A DNA stretch of 46,702 bases from Minisyncoccota bacterium (GCA_028690055.1 JAQVBZ010000013.1:1-46702); one strand, 5' to 3'; shown: positions 9,019 to 18,490, counted from the stretch's first letter. Numbers and translations: made by a program. Notes: generated from the sequence alone by a model not told the origin.

Positions 9019-9403
9019 TTAAATTCCACTTTGAAGTGCAATTCCCTTTCAAACAAAAGATATCTCGTTTCGGGGTATAATAGTTACGTAGAATAACTAA
9101 TCATTTCATTAACTCTAACAAAATGTCTTATCAACAGCTTACTTTAAAACAATGTTTTCAGCTAGAGACACTGTTACAAACTATGGAGAACTAGAAATAG
9201 AGAGCAATGTGGATGAGGATTAGCGCCAGTACTGTTTCTCGTGAACTGAGAAGAAATGGGAAGGAAGAATATGAGGCGCGTAGCGCCCATAGCCTCTGTA
9301 AGAGGTGCAGGAAAACTGCCAAAAGAGGAACCAAGAGACTGCTTAATGATAAAGGGGTCTACTCCTTCGTAGAAGAGTATATCACGATAGGTTGGTCGCT
9401 AGA
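9019..9403 (+). pseudogene. IS30-family element remnant: left end plus truncated, frameshifted transposase 5' part
   Basis: ATG at 9123 gives MSYQQLTLKQCFQLETLLQTMEN*; after a frame change ISASTVSRELRRNGKEEYEARSAHSLCKRCRKTAKRGTKRLL...VEEYITIGWS (IS30 N-terminus). Upstream ~100 bp matches 46578-46675. Confidence 0.85.
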
Positions 9404-9404
9404 G

Positions 9405-9841
9405 TAACTATTTACGACGAAGAAGTTCGGCAAGCAATTGTAGGTCTTAAGGGTAGAATCGATAGTGAAGCGGTGACTGTGATATGGGATGAAGCCATCG
9501 CGACAACATGGCAAAAATCACCCCGTGTGGGTTTATGGAGACGTCAGTACCGGTAATTTATTGGTAAAGAATGGTCAACTGAAGACTGTTATCGATTTTG
9601 GATGTTCAGCTGTAGGAGATCCTGCTTGTGTTTTATCAATTGCATGACACTTCTTGAAGGAGAAAGCCGAGAAGCTTTCCGTGCAGCCCTTTCTGTTGAC
9701 ACCGAAACCTGGGCCAGGGGACGTGGCTGAACACTATGGAAGACCTTTATTGCCCTTGCTGAATCTTACAGGTTAAATCTTTCTGAAGAAACAAAAAAAT
9801 CTCGAAAGATAATCAATGATTTGCTGAGCGATACGAATTAA
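9405..9841 (+). pseudogene. aminoglycoside phosphotransferase (APH)-family remnant
   Basis: Across frameshifts and stops: YDEEVRQAIVGLKGRIDSEAVTVIWDEAIATTWQKSP/VWVYGDVSTGNLLVKNGQLKTVIDFGCSAVGDPACVLSIA*HF/LEGESREAFRAALSVDTETWARGRG*TLWKTFIALAESYRLNLSEETKKSRKIINDLLSDTN. Confidence 0.85.
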
Positions 9842-9852
9842 AGCAAATTTTT

Positions 9853-9892
9853 AGAAGATATAAAGATAGAATAAATTTTTATATCTTCTTTT
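9853..9892 (+). terminator. intrinsic terminator
   Basis: AGAAGATATAAA...TTTATATCTTCT followed by TTTT. Confidence 0.75.
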
Positions 9893-10041
9893 CAAGCACA
9901 CCGTACATATTTGTGGTTTCGGAAAAGAAAACAATGAATTCTGGTCAGTTGCCCTATGCAGTGATTGCAATGAAGTGATAAAATATTGCCTTACTGTCTG
10001 CTTTCGGGTTATAGTAAAGTATAATAGTTGAAAAAATAGTA

Positions 10042-10677
10042 ATGAATACAAATATGAATTATTCCTTTATTTTTGATATAGGCGGAGTTTTGGTTGATTT
10101 TGATCTCAGTATAGCCATCAGAAGGCTTGAAAAGTTTTCTCCTTTCGGAGGTGAGGAAATAAGGGGGAAAATTTTTGACCAGAACATTGATGGCAGGAAT
10201 TTATTTGTCGATTATGAAACGGGCATCGTGGGTTCGTCGGAGTTTTTTGAGCAAGTAAAGCAACGGACGTGTTTGGATATGGATTATGAAGATTTTGCCA
10301 GGGATTGGTCGGATATCTTTACCGAGAATACGAAAATTTCTCATTTTCTGGAATCGATAAAAGACGATCCGAAAGTCATTGTTTCAAATATCTCTCCTTT
10401 GCATTGGGAGAGTTTATCAAAATATTACAATATAGACAATTTTTTCACAGAAAGTGAGATAATAAAATCTTATGAAGTCGGACTTCGGAAACCTGATTTC
10501 AGAATATTTGAAATGGCAAAAAAGATTCTTCCCGCTGATACGGAAATCATATATTTCGATGATTCGGAGGAGAATGTGAATGCGGCGTCCGAACTGGGAA
10601 TCCGGGGGATCAAATATGATTGCAGAGATAGCGATATCGATAAAATCGTAAATGAGCTTATCTATTTAAAAGGATAA
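10042..10677 (+). CDS. HAD-superfamily hydrolase (HAD-IA-like)
   Basis: FIFDIGGVLVDFD; VSNISPLHW; GLRKPDFRIFEMA; IYFDDSEENVNAA. Confidence 0.85.
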   Translation: MNTNMNYSFIFDIGGVLVDFDLSIAIRRLEKFSPFGGEEIRGKIFDQNIDGRNLFVDYETGIVGSSEFFEQVKQRTCLDMDYEDFARDWSDIFTENTKISHFLESIKDDPKVIVSNISPLHWESLSKYYNIDNFFTESEIIKSYEVGLRKPDFRIFEMAKKILPADTEIIYFDDSEENVNAASELGIRGIKYDCRDSDIDKIVNELIYLKG

Positions 10678-10708
10678 TTGAGAAGATACAAGGATTCTGA
10701 CTACATAC

Positions 10709-10740
10709 TAAAAAACAGACATCTTTATGCCTGTTTTTTG
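10709..10740. terminator. intrinsic terminator
   Basis: AAAAAACAGACATCTTTATGCCTGTTTTTT. Confidence 0.75.
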
Positions 10741-10812
10741 GTACGATTTAAGTGTTTGAATATCTTATAAATGGACTTAGAAGAGCTTGGATAGTTTTAG
10801 TATCTTATTCTG

Positions 10813-11574
10813 TTACTTGAATAGTAGAGGCAATAAGGTGAGCAGAAAAATATCGGTCGTAAAATGAGCTATCATTGCCGATTCAAGACCTTTCTTCCAA
10901 AAGAGCCACCCGAAAAAGATTCCTCCTATACCATTCAAAACAATTGCACGACCGATAATAAGCGGACTTAATGCCGTTAAAGATGCCGTAATGGGTAAGT
11001 GACCCAGGCCGAATATGATAGCGGCGAGAAGAATTGATATTATTATACCTGTTTTCGTCGGTTGATTTCGTTTAAACAGTTTCATGCCGATCCATATAAA
11101 GAATGTCATCAGAAACAGTCTCATCAATATCTCTTCCGCTATGCCCCCATAAAAGGAGGCTAGAAGTTTTTGCCAGATAGGCGCATAGCTTTGATGTGTG
11201 CTGATAGCAGCTCCTAGTGTGGTAAAAATAGCATCTGATACATAAATAAGCATAGCGGTGACAACGCCTATAAGGACAGATTTTCCTAGGATATCTTTTA
11301 GGATCTCATTATAGTTTTTCTTTTCTACCATTGCCTCAATGAGCGGGAGATGAAAGTCGATTTTTTTTGTAAAAAATAAGCCCAGGAATATGGCGATAGA
11401 AAAAAGGAGCAGGCTTTGAATAAATTGAGCGATAAATATGATTTCAATCGGCTGTCCTATCGCTTTTAATGTCTCTTCTTGAACGGTAACTATATACGGG
11501 AACACGCAGATTACGCTTATCATGCTTAAACTTAGCAGGATGGAAAATGTTTTCCAATTGATATAGTTCTTCAT
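10813..11574 (-). CDS. CPBP-family intramembrane metalloprotease-like protein
   Basis: GGIAEEILMRLFLMTFFIW (EExxxR), IFGLGHLP, multiple TM segments. Confidence 0.8.
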   Translation of the reverse strand: MKNYINWKTFSILLSLSMISVICVFPYIVTVQEETLKAIGQPIEIIFIAQFIQSLLLFSIAIFLGLFFTKKIDFHLPLIEAMVEKKNYNEILKDILGKSVLIGVVTAMLIYVSDAIFTTLGAAISTHQSYAPIWQKLLASFYGGIAEEILMRLFLMTFFIWIGMKLFKRNQPTKTGIIISILLAAIIFGLGHLPITASLTALSPLIIGRAIVLNGIGGIFFGWLFWKKGLESAMIAHFTTDIFLLTLLPLLFK

Positions 11575-11742
11575 ATTAGAATAAGTTAGTATAAATTAAT
11601 ATAATCCTTCATCTGTGAATAATTTAACACAAAATAAATGTGTCTGCCAGCATCTTACGCAATCGCTACTTTGTGTTATAATGCGGTAACAAAAATAACG
11701 GAACCGATGTTTCTTTTAATAGCTAATCATTAGACTAAAAGT

Positions 11743-12552
11743 ATGGTGATATCAAAAAAATCGATAGGACTTTCGATCCTAGCGGGTATCCTGATGGGGT
11801 GGGCGAGCTTTCAGGGGATATATCGAGCAGGTGCCTATTCGAACGAGACTTTAAATTGGGCGGCTCAGGCAATGGCGCAGGATTATGTAAGTCTTTATCT
11901 CGCTTGCCCTGCGCTTCTCATAAGTGCCTACCTTGCTTATAAAGGATCGTTCAAGGCATATCTTGTGTGGTTGGGGACTCTGATTTATGTGATATATTCC
12001 TATGCTCTTTATTCTTTTGCTATTCATTTCGGTCCGAACTTCCTGGTCTATGTCGCGGTGTTGGGGTTTTCTTTTTATGCCGCCGTCGGAAGTCTGATGG
12101 ATCTCTCGTGGCATAATCTTGCGGATAGTTTTGTCAGAGTAAAAACGAAATATCCGGCAATTCTTTTGTTTGCCATCGGTTTTATGTTTTATTTTCTCTG
12201 GCTAAGTGACATCTTTGCGGCGCTTTCCGATAATTCTCTGCCTGCTGATCTTGCCGAAACGGGACTTATCGTGAATCCTGTGCACGTTCTCGATATGGCG
12301 TTCATCTTGCCGGGGGCGATTTTTACGGCGTTAGCTTTGAGAAGGCGCAAGACCATAGGGTATCTATCCGCAGTTCCTTTTATGGTATTTTTCGCTATCA
12401 TGGGAATCGCCATCCTTTCCATATTTCGAGTTACTGCTCAATCGGGCTTTTCTGTAGCCGCTCCGCAGGTAATAATAATGACGGTTATCGTCATCCTCAG
12501 CCTAGCCGCCTCTCTACGGTTTCTTGGTGGAGTGAAAGATAAAGATAATTAA
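11743..12552 (+). CDS. multi-TM integral membrane protein, unknown function
   Basis: 269-aa hydrophobic ORF. Confidence 0.7.
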   Translation: MVISKKSIGLSILAGILMGWASFQGIYRAGAYSNETLNWAAQAMAQDYVSLYLACPALLISAYLAYKGSFKAYLVWLGTLIYVIYSYALYSFAIHFGPNFLVYVAVLGFSFYAAVGSLMDLSWHNLADSFVRVKTKYPAILLFAIGFMFYFLWLSDIFAALSDNSLPADLAETGLIVNPVHVLDMAFILPGAIFTALALRRRKTIGYLSAVPFMVFFAIMGIAILSIFRVTAQSGFSVAAPQVIIMTVIVILSLAASLRFLGGVKDKDN

Positions 12553-12609
12553 AAATAGGGTTTTTAGATTTTAGTGGTAAGACCGGCATCGGCGGAAAAA
12601 TAGATTAGC

Positions 12610-12744
12610 ACCGGGCTAACTTAGTCTGTGGCATAATGATTTTACCTTTATTCCCCCTCACCCCGACCCTCTCCCGGTGGGAGAGGGAGAAACACCGAAT
12701 GCTGTATGATTGGATTATAGAACAGATTCGGTTACTTTGGTATA
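12610..12744 (+). repeat. ~135-bp inverted repeat, left arm (partner 13801-13934)
   Basis: Aligns with the reverse complement of 13801-13934 over its length; core tctgtg(g/a)cataatgattt...ccccctcaccccgaccctctcccg. Confidence 0.85.
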
Positions 12745-12830
12745 AGCTCTTTTAAAGGAGCTTTTATTGCGTATAAAACAATCAATAATTCGGAATAATT
12801 TGACCGCATATTCAAAAAGGCATAATATAT

Positions 12831-12856
12831 ACTATATGAATACATATTGATATAGT
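12831..12856 (+). promoter_or_regulatory. candidate ArsR operator (dyad ACTATAT-N12-ATATAGT)
   Basis: 7-bp dyad arms abutting the ArsR ATG; TATAAT-like sequence just upstream. Confidence 0.45.
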
Positions 12857-13156
12857 ATGAAACCGGAATGTTGCAATAATGATAAGCGTATCGAAGAAAC
12901 TCGACAAACAGTCGAGCTTTTGAAAGTTGTTGCCGAAGACAACCGGCTGAAGATACTATGCCTCCTTAAAGAGGGGGAACTGTGCGTATGCAAAATCATT
13001 GAACATCTGGGATTGTCCCAGAGTCTGGTTTCGCATCACTTGAAAGTTTTGAAGGATGCAGGACTGATTGAGGATAGCAAGAGGGGTTTGTGGGTGTATT
13101 ATTCGCTTACGCTGAAAGGAAAGAAGACGGCAAGTCTTATTTTGAAAATGAATTGA
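12857..13156 (+). CDS. ArsR/SmtB-family transcriptional regulator
   Basis: LLKEGELCVCKIIEHLGLSQSLVSHHLKVLKDAGLIEDSKRGLWVYYSL, with the CVC metalloid-site motif. Confidence 0.92.
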   Translation: MKPECCNNDKRIEETRQTVELLKVVAEDNRLKILCLLKEGELCVCKIIEHLGLSQSLVSHHLKVLKDAGLIEDSKRGLWVYYSLTLKGKKTASLILKMN

Positions 13157-13317
13157 GAGGTTGAGGGGTATAGAAAATACATCAGAGATTACGAATATTG
13201 TTTATAAAAATAGCTGTATTATCAAACGTATCAGCTTTCCCAGGTTTCTCAATCACAAGGGCACAAGATATTGTGCCCCTACGACTCGGAATGACATAAT
13301 TTGTAAGATTATAACAA

Positions 13318-13583
13318 TGAAAATAGAAGTGCTGGGCTCTGGATGCCCGAGCTGTCACAAGCTTTTTGAATTGACTAAACAGGCTGTTAAAGATATGGGG
13401 CTTAAGGATGAAGTGGTGTATATTACTGATATACAAAAGATTATCGAGATGGGAGTGATGCAGGTTCCGGTTTTGGCGATTGACGGCAAGGCGGTAATGA
13501 CCGGAGCGACGAGTGATATTGAGAAGATAAAAGGGGTTATTGTAAAATATAGCGATACTGCCGGATTTGAGGCGAAAAAATAA
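13318..13583 (+). CDS. small thioredoxin/redox-active disulfide protein
   Basis: MKIEVLGSGCPSCHKLFELTKQAV...VMQVPVLAIDGKAVMTG; start preferred inside the longer ORF 13161-13583. Confidence 0.85.
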
Positions 13584-13648
13584 GCAGTAATGGTTTAGGA
13601 TTACCCGAATAATCCCGTTAATATTATTTCCTGAGATAAAACATGATT

Positions 13649-13788
13649 TGTCATCCCGAAAGATGTACTCATCTGAGGGATCGGAGAAATGCGGAAGAAT
13701 CTTCTGACGTTATATTTATATAAAACATTATAAGTAAATAGTACTATTCCCAGATTCCTCAATCGGAGTACCTCATTTCGGAATGACA
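13649..13788. repeat. small inverted-repeat element, copy 2
   Basis: TGTCATCCCGAA ... TTTCGGAATGACA termini. Confidence 0.6.
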
Positions 13789-13800
13789 ATATCTTTATAT

Positions 13801-13934
13801 TATGCCAAATTAACTAAAGCTGTTCTACGATCCAGTCATATAGCATTTGGAATTTATCCCGCTTCGGACGGGAGAGGGTCGGGGTGAGGGGGAGCAAAAG
13901 TGAAATCATTATGTCACAGATTAAGTTGATTGGT
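13801..13934 (-). repeat. ~135-bp inverted repeat, right arm (partner 12610-12744)
   Basis: See left arm. Confidence 0.85.
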
Positions 13935-13987
13935 ATTATCTGTCGTACGAATCAGTTTTACGGTTACAATCATTATCTATTAAAACT

Positions 13988-14968
13988 ATGGACATTTTTT
14001 ATCCCGCGCAGCTGTTTGCCGATGTGGTTTCGTATGGATGGATGGGGTTGATTGAGGGCTCGTATTTTGGCAGTGCCGTCAATTTCTTCGTTTACGATAC
14101 GATCAAGATCGGTTGTTTGCTTCTGGTCATCAATTACATCATGGCTATCACCAGATATTATTTTCCGCTGGAAAAAGCGCGGAGTATACTTACCAGGAAA
14201 AGGTGGTTCGATTCTAATTATCTGATAGCTGCCATACTAGGGATAGTGACGCCTTTTTGTTCCTGCTCTTCTATCCCTCTTTTTATCGGTTTCTTGAGCG
14301 CCGGTATCCCCCTAGGGGTAACTTTTGCGTTTCTGATTAGCTCTCCTCTTATCAATGAATCGTCTTTATATATTTTTCCGGCCCTGTTTGGTTGGAAAGT
14401 CACGATTTTGTACAATCTGTTCGGATTGGCAATCGCGGTCTTGGGAGGAATGTTGATTCAGAAACTGAATGTCGAAAAATATATAGTGCCGGAATTTTTG
14501 CGATTCAAATCGCGTGCGCAAGTGGAAGCGGAAAACGGAGGCGATAAGCTCCGATTCAAGCAACTTGCTGTGTATTTCTGGAAAGACGGTATGAGTATTA
14601 CCAGAAAAATATTCCCTTATGTGGTTTTGGGTGTCGGCGTGGGGGCGATCATCCACGGATATGTACCTAGCAGTCTGGTGGAGCGTTATCTCTCTACTGA
14701 TTCTATCTGGACGGTTCCTCTGGCGGTTATTTTGGGGGTGCCGTTCTATGCCAATTCGGTCAGCGTGCTTCCGATTATGGAAGCGATGGCGGGCAAAGGT
14801 GCGCCTTTGGGTACTCTGCTGGCTTTTATGACGGCCATCGTTACTCTCTCTATTCCTGAGGCCTTGATCTTGAAGAAGGTTATGCGTTGGCAGCTGTTGG
14901 CGATATTTTTCGGTATCACGACTGTCGGAATCATCATTATGGGTTATTTATTCAATGCTATCTTATAA
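13988..14968 (+). CDS. permease (DUF318/ArsP-like)
   Basis: TPFCSCSSIPLFIGFLSAGIPLGVTFAFLISSPLINESS; 8-10 TM-like segments. Confidence 0.85.
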   Translation: MDIFYPAQLFADVVSYGWMGLIEGSYFGSAVNFFVYDTIKIGCLLLVINYIMAITRYYFPLEKARSILTRKRWFDSNYLIAAILGIVTPFCSCSSIPLFIGFLSAGIPLGVTFAFLISSPLINESSLYIFPALFGWKVTILYNLFGLAIAVLGGMLIQKLNVEKYIVPEFLRFKSRAQVEAENGGDKLRFKQLAVYFWKDGMSITRKIFPYVVLGVGVGAIIHGYVPSSLVERYLSTDSIWTVPLAVILGVPFYANSVSVLPIMEAMAGKGAPLGTLLAFMTAIVTLSIPEALILKKVMRWQLLAIFFGITTVGIIIMGYLFNAIL

Positions 14969-14972
14969 CATT

Positions 14973-15476
14973 ATGAACAAAAAGATTTTTGCGATTGCTG
15001 TCGGGATAATCATGGTCGCAGCAGTTGCGTTTGCAGTCAAAAATAAAAACGAATCGGTTGGAAAGCAGGATGATGCCAGTCAGGTTGCGGACATTCAAGG
15101 CAATGTTGATAATCAAAGCGGTGAAGAAGAGCAAGCCGCCGAGATAGTACAAGTCTATTTATTTCATTCTACCCTGCGCTGTTCCACTTGTATCGCTATC
15201 GGTAGCTTGGCAGGAGAGACTGTAAACGAGTTCTTTCAGCCGGAGCTTCAAGCGGGGAAGATAGAATTTCGCGAGATTAATATTGATTTGCCGGAAAACA
15301 AAGAGTTAGCTGCCAAGTTCCAAGCCAGCGGGTCGGCTCTTTACGTCAACGCCATCGTGGGCGGTCGAGATAATATCGTTCAGGATACGGCAGTGTGGCG
15401 ATTGACGCAGGACGAGGTCAAATTCAAAAGCTATCTTCGGGGCGAAATAAACAAGCGTTTTAAGAAAATAATATGA
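14973..15476 (+). CDS. membrane-anchored thioredoxin-like protein (ArsF-family-like)
   Basis: N-terminal TM; VYLFHSTLRCSTCIAIGSLAGETVNEFFQPELQAGKIEFREINID. Confidence 0.7.
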   Translation: MNKKIFAIAVGIIMVAAVAFAVKNKNESVGKQDDASQVADIQGNVDNQSGEEEQAAEIVQVYLFHSTLRCSTCIAIGSLAGETVNEFFQPELQAGKIEFREINIDLPENKELAAKFQASGSALYVNAIVGGRDNIVQDTAVWRLTQDEVKFKSYLRGEINKRFKKII

Positions 15477-16192
15477 TAGATGCTATTAATTTTTTGATCG
15501 ACAGTTATAATGTCCCGCTTCTTACCGCCTTTCTTTTGGGCGTGCTCGCCTCAATCAGCCCCTGTCCTTTGGCTATGGATATTACGGCTATTGCGTTTAT
15601 TTCCAGAGAGATTAAAACCGCAAGACATACTTTGCTGAGCGGTTTTTCTTATACCTTGGGGAGGGGATTAAGCTACACGCTGCTCGCAACTCTGATCTAT
15701 TCGGGGCTGTCCTCATTTCAGATTTCAAGCGTTTTTCAGGGCTGGGGTGATAAGATTTTGGGGCCGATTCTGATAATTATCGGGCTGGTGATGTTAGGGT
15801 CGATAAAAATAAATATTCCCGGTGGCGGAGAAAAGGTCGAAAGAGTGAAAATCTGGCTCGCGAAAAAAGGCTATCTTGGTTCATTCTTTTTGGGTATGCT
15901 TTTTGCCCTAGCCTTCTGCCCATATAGCGGCGTACTTTTTTTCGGTGTGCTTATCCCTTTGATCCTGCAATCGGGGGAGGGGGTGCTCTTGGCGCCTATT
16001 TTCGCTTTGGGCACGGGGCTTCCGGTAATCATCTTTTCCTTCCTGATCGCTTTTGCCATGCAGAAGGTGGGACAAGCTTTTCAGATTATGCAAAAAATAG
16101 AAAAAATAATGCGTTATGGTGTGGCGGTAATCTTTATCGGCGTAGGGGTTTATTATACGCAGTATCTAGTTGAATATTTGATTAATAGATAG
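15473..16192 (+). CDS. CcdA/TauE-like membrane transporter (ArsG-family-like)
   Basis: LGVLASISPCPLAMDITAIAFISRE; LAFCPYSGVLFFGVLIPL; overlaps the upstream gene by 4 nt. Confidence 0.75.
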   Translation: MIDAINFLIDSYNVPLLTAFLLGVLASISPCPLAMDITAIAFISREIKTARHTLLSGFSYTLGRGLSYTLLATLIYSGLSSFQISSVFQGWGDKILGPILIIIGLVMLGSIKINIPGGGEKVERVKIWLAKKGYLGSFFLGMLFALAFCPYSGVLFFGVLIPLILQSGEGVLLAPIFALGTGLPVIIFSFLIAFAMQKVGQAFQIMQKIEKIMRYGVAVIFIGVGVYYTQYLVEYLINR

Positions 16193-16323
16193 ATAGTATC
16201 GTGGCGCTTTCCTAGAGACGTTGATTTTTGAAAGGAGAGAGGATTTTTTTTCGGAGTGGCTTATGTTATAATTATCACGACAGACGGCGGAATTTTAGCT
16301 TATAAATATAATGATATAAAATT

Positions 16324-16803
16324 ATGCGAACTAGAATCGTGGCGCGGGCGGTGGTACTGGATCGGGACCGGAATGCAATCTTGCTGGTTAGGAATAAAGG
16401 TGCTGAGTATTGGTATATTCCGGGCGGCGGCTGGGAAGCGGAGAGGGAAAATATCTTGGAATGCGCGGCGCGGGAAGTAAAAGAAGAGACGGGGCTGGAA
16501 GTCACGATCGGGAAATTTGTTTATCTGCAGGAATTTCACGCTTCGGAGGATTCGATCGTGTTTGAGGCGTTCTATCTGGCCTGCGCGGTAGAGGATGTAA
16601 CGCTGGACAAGAACCATATAGATACGGATCCCGACGGAGCTGTCGGAGAGGCGAGGTGGTTCACCAGGGATGAGGCAGTGGCGATCGAAATCTATCCGAA
16701 AGTGTTCGAGAAGAAGTTCTGGGATGATTTGGATGGCATCGTGAATGGTGCGGACAGATTTATCGGGGTGAATGGGAAAACTTCGAAGGAAGGGAGTGAG
16801 TGA
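16324..16803 (+). CDS. NUDIX hydrolase
   Basis: GGGWEAERENILECAAREVKEETGLEV. Confidence 0.92.
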   Translation: MRTRIVARAVVLDRDRNAILLVRNKGAEYWYIPGGGWEAERENILECAAREVKEETGLEVTIGKFVYLQEFHASEDSIVFEAFYLACAVEDVTLDKNHIDTDPDGAVGEARWFTRDEAVAIEIYPKVFEKKFWDDLDGIVNGADRFIGVNGKTSKEGSE

Positions 16804-16852
16804 ATAGAAGTATATTTGAAATTGGCATCATGATTTATCTGAAATCAAAAAC

Positions 16853-16877
16853 AAAACCGCTTACAATAGCGGTTTTT
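16853..16877. terminator. bidirectional terminator between convergent NUDIX genes
   Basis: AAAACCGCT-tacaat-AGCGGTTTTTT. Confidence 0.8.
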
Positions 16878-16903
16878 TGAGTTGCTGAGCTTGTGCTTTT
16901 ATT

Positions 16904-17317
16904 TTATCGTGATGGCAATATTTTTCCCGAATCTATATACTGTTTCAAATAGGGGACCAGCTCGCGATTTTTTATTTCCTCGGGGCTATCCCATAAAAAT
17001 TCGCTATGTTCTTCGGGGCAGAGTTTTATCTCTGTGATGTCAGAATCGGTTTTTGCCAAGAAAATCAGTGTGATGAATTGCTTATTTTTCGTTTCGTCCA
17101 CGTTGGAATAGTAAGAGGAGAGAGTGAGGTCGTAAACGTCCAGCCCCGTTTCTTCGCGGGCCTCTCTGATTGCGCCTGCCGCCGGATCCTCGCCGTCCTC
17201 CAAAGTACCGCCGGGCAAATCCCAATAATTACCTTGATATGTATCTTGTACCCTTTTTAATATCAGGAGTTTGTTCTCTTTCATTATAGCGCAGTGAACG
17301 ATGATTCCCTTATCCAT
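16904..17317 (-). CDS. NUDIX hydrolase
   Basis: GGTLEDGEDPAAGAIREAREETGLDV. Confidence 0.92.
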   Translation of the reverse strand: MDKGIIVHCAIMKENKLLILKRVQDTYQGNYWDLPGGTLEDGEDPAAGAIREAREETGLDVYDLTLSSYYSNVDETKNKQFITLIFLAKTDSDITEIKLCPEEHSEFLWDSPEEIKNRELVPYLKQYIDSGKILPSR

Positions 17318-17515
17318 ACTTTTAAGATTAGAAATAGATTAATTCTATTATAGGTTATTACTGTCCTTTGGTAAAATCGGCGATTAGTTGTTGTGCGAGA
17401 TATAACGGGATTCTTCGGGGTACCTCAGAACGACAGAGAGCGGGAATATCCCTTTTAGGTAAAAAAGTATTGACAATAAAATAATGCTTTGCTATACTCA
17501 CTTTAGTTAAGTAAA

Positions 17516-17863
17516 GTGACTTTCAAATGTATGTTTACTAAAACGGACAAAAAGAAAATAAATGAGCTGATGGGCGTGATTATGCTCTTGAAAACCCCTG
17601 AGGAGGCGGAGAAGTTTTTTCGCGACCTTTTGACCGAGAAAGAGCTGATTGAATGCGGAAACAGGTGGAAGGCGGCGCAGATGTTGAGAGATAAGGAGTC
17701 GTATATTGCTATCGCCAAAGAAACCGGACTCAGCTCGACTACGATTGCCCGGGTTTCGAAGTGGCTCGGCGAGGGTGCGGGTGGATACAAGATAATTTTG
17801 CAGAGGATGCAGTCAGGCAAGAAGCATCACAACCTTTCTTCAATCGGGAAAGGCTTGTGTTAG
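17516..17863 (+). CDS. TrpR/YerC-YecD-like transcriptional regulator
   Basis: LKTPEEAEKFFRDLLTEKELIECGNRWKAAQMLRDKESYIAIAKETGLSSTTIARVSKWL. Confidence 0.85.
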   Translation: MTFKCMFTKTDKKKINELMGVIMLLKTPEEAEKFFRDLLTEKELIECGNRWKAAQMLRDKESYIAIAKETGLSSTTIARVSKWLGEGAGGYKIILQRMQSGKKHHNLSSIGKGLC

Positions 17864-17887
17864 AATTGTCATAAATATTCGAAAGTA

Positions 17888-17915
17888 GCCCCTTCCCGAT
17901 TTGGGAAGGTTTTTT
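17888..17915 (+). terminator. intrinsic terminator
   Basis: CCCCTTCCCGATTTGGGAAGGTTTTTT. Confidence 0.65.
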
Positions 17916-17926
17916 GTTGTCTACAG

Positions 17927-18490
17927 ATGATGGAGAATAGAAATAAAAAGAGGGAAACAAAAATGAAAATGGTCAGTTTTTCAAGCAGAGCAGGTATGGA
18001 AAGTTTCAGGGAATGCGCAGATGTCTACTGCAAAATCTTTGCAGAGCCACCGTGGAATGAGAATTGGGCTGCCAGTAAGGTACTGCAAGATATGATGGAT
18101 CAAGCGGCTATGCCTGGATTTTGCGGTTTGTTCGCCAGGGAGGAGGACAAAATAATCGGTTTCACTTGGGGCTATCTTGTTTCTAAAATAGAGATGCAAG
18201 AAATTGCCGGCAATACGGAACTGGACTTTATCTTTGACGGATGCAAGCAGGTTTTTTATGGCGACGAGCTTGGAGTAAGTGCTCCTTTTAGGGGTAAAGA
18301 ATATGGTAGGCAGTTATGCCAAGGTTTGATTGATCAGGTTAAAAAGGACAACAGGACTTCAGCGTTTGTACTGCGCACCGATACGATGGCGCAGACGGCA
18401 CGAAGCCTTTATCACCACCTGGGTTTCATCGATCTTCATATCCGGGACAATGTTTACGAAAACAGAACTTATTGGAGGTTACTTCTGTAA
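17927..18490 (+). CDS. GNAT-family N-acetyltransferase
   Basis: LGVSAPFRGKEYGRQLCQGLIDQV; LRTDTMAQTARSLYHHLGF. Confidence 0.8.
   Translation: MMENRNKKRETKMKMVSFSSRAGMESFRECADVYCKIFAEPPWNENWAASKVLQDMMDQAAMPGFCGLFAREEDKIIGFTWGYLVSKIEMQEIAGNTELDFIFDGCKQVFYGDELGVSAPFRGKEYGRQLCQGLIDQVKKDNRTSAFVLRTDTMAQTARSLYHHLGFIDLHIRDNVYENRTYWRLLL

Noticed and set aside
13161-13317. N-terminal extension of the thioredoxin ORF
   Set aside because: Extension is composed of intergenic hairpin/repeat sequence; the thioredoxin fold starts at Met 13318.
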